DNA of 64,000 nucleotides from JAMZMI01 sp963848175 (GTDB taxonomy: Bacteria; Bacteroidota; Bacteroidia; Cytophagales; Cyclobacteriaceae). Shown in pieces: positions 63,669 to 64,000 of this stretch (position 1 is the first letter of the stretch; every line of letters starts with the position of its first letter). The position numbers were made by a program, and so were the translations under genes. The DNA lies in assembly GCA_963848175.1 (NCBI GenBank), contig CAWKCO010000001.1, positions 114,512-178,511 of the forward strand, in the 5' to 3' direction. Below the pieces are notes generated by a model. That model had not been told where the DNA came from. It searched no databases and was given only the letters and a program-made list of their open reading frames with translations.

Positions 63669-63738
63669 GCACGGACAGTTAAAGTAGTATTATCGTTTGC
63701 AGCACGTGCTACAAAACCCAATTATGAACTTAACAAGC

Positions 63739-63921
63739 TCAATTTGAAGAATGAGTTGTAGGATTGATATCGTCTGGCTGTATCGCTATCACCTTGCCGT
63801 CTCGCGATACAATCAAGGGACTATTGTTCTTTTTTTTGAATTCCACCATTTTTCTATAGGCTTCTCTTAAACCTAAATCTACCTTTTGACGAAGATCTTC
63901 CAGCTTTTCTTTAGTTTCCAT
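63739..63921 (-). CDS. Small antitoxin-like protein
   Basis: The 60-residue protein METKEKLEDLRQKVDLGLREAYRKMVEFKKKNNSPLIV... has a helical first half and a short strand segment SPLIVSRDGKVIAIQPDDI. From memory, such proteins accompany zeta-toxin-like kinases in Bacteroidota. The upstream gene at the window edge ends 8 nt into this one, as expected for a coupled pair. The family call is tentative. Confidence 0.5.
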   Translation of the reverse strand: METKEKLEDLRQKVDLGLREAYRKMVEFKKKNNSPLIVSRDGKVIAIQPDDINPTTHSSN

Positions 63922-64000
63922 GATATTCTCTGTTTAAATGAGTCCATTTTTCTTCGCTTGTAATAAACACTTCGGATGAAGATCCTTCAGCTATACATTC
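63911..64000 (-). CDS. Partial gene at window edge, possibly zeta-toxin-like C-terminus
   Basis: The reading frame entering from the right edge ends with ECIAEGSSSEVFITSEEKWT and then HLNREYHGN before TAA at 63911-63913. It overlaps the start of the antitoxin-like gene by 11 nt. The IAEGxxxEVxIxxEExW pattern resembles the C-terminus of zeta-toxin-family ATP-binding proteins, but the short stretch makes this uncertain. Confidence 0.35.
   Translation of the reverse strand, partial: ECIAEGSSSEVFITSEEKWTHLNREYHGN

Noticed and set aside
1..64000. tRNA, rRNA or attachment sites marking a genomic island
   Set aside because: No cloverleaf, rRNA segment or flanking direct repeats were recognised apart from the IS duplication.

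Overview
The window reads as chromosomal DNA of a Bacteroidota bacterium, most likely a marine Cytophagales relative. Pointers are the uppS-bamA-ompH-ompH envelope run next to two DUF6089-type proteins, small families typical of the phylum (Lacal_2735, TIGR03643, DUF2256), many lipoproteins, AT-rich leaders without clear Shine-Dalgarno sequences, and several TAnnTTTG -7 promoter elements. The species-level placement is inference. No tRNA, rRNA or CRISPR array was recognised.

Layout. 0.3-3.9 kb: two tandem paralogous lipoproteins, a secreted protein, an ArsR-like regulator coupled to a YjjG-type phosphatase. 4.0-11.2 kb: pruA, a Nudix-fold regulator with two matching candidate operators, an SDR plus mannonate dehydratase (hexuronate catabolism), then cytochrome bd oxidase cydAB. 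11.2-17.2 kb: a methyltransferase, a RidA-like lipoprotein coupled to a DOMON protein, a group of small genes that often accompany photolyases, a VWA protein and a lactonase. 17.2-18.3 kb: a complete IS1595-family insertion sequence with 8-bp target duplication. 18.4-28.9 kb: an eleven-gene minus-strand run (YqeY, CvpA, hydrolase, CBS protein, NAD kinase, two DUF6089, UppS, BamA, two OmpH) serving envelope assembly and central metabolism. 28.9-34.8 kb: pdxJ, hydrolase, methyltransferase, metK, a small lipoprotein with an outer-membrane barrel, and a diheme cytochrome c. 34.8-50.5 kb: lipid phosphodiesterase and phosphoesterase, a secreted TPR-CHAT protein, AMP nucleosidase, a zinc peptidase, an ABC exporter, truA, and an XRE regulator. 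50.5-64 kb: a striking non-coding array of about 17 degenerate 21-bp repeats, an orphan DUF433 antitoxin-like gene, a two-component cluster, two HEPN/MNT toxin-antitoxin modules flanking patatin and TlpA genes, a large FAD/Fe-S oxidoreductase, and a probable toxin-antitoxin pair cut by the window edge.

An important caveat is that many otherwise conserved genes (pruA, uxuA, cydA, bamA, pdxJ, cytochrome c, CHAT, metallophosphoesterase, zinc peptidase, histidine kinase and others) are interrupted by frameshifts. Nearly all of them are single extra bases, about 25 against 2-4 missing bases. Because essential genes such as bamA are hit, residual sequencing error is the best explanation. Such genes are listed as one CDS over the full restored span with the position of each break. 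The best candidates for new biology are the 21-bp phased repeat array at 50465-50816, the paired HEPN/MNT modules around patatin/TlpA, and the Nudix-regulator operator pair.
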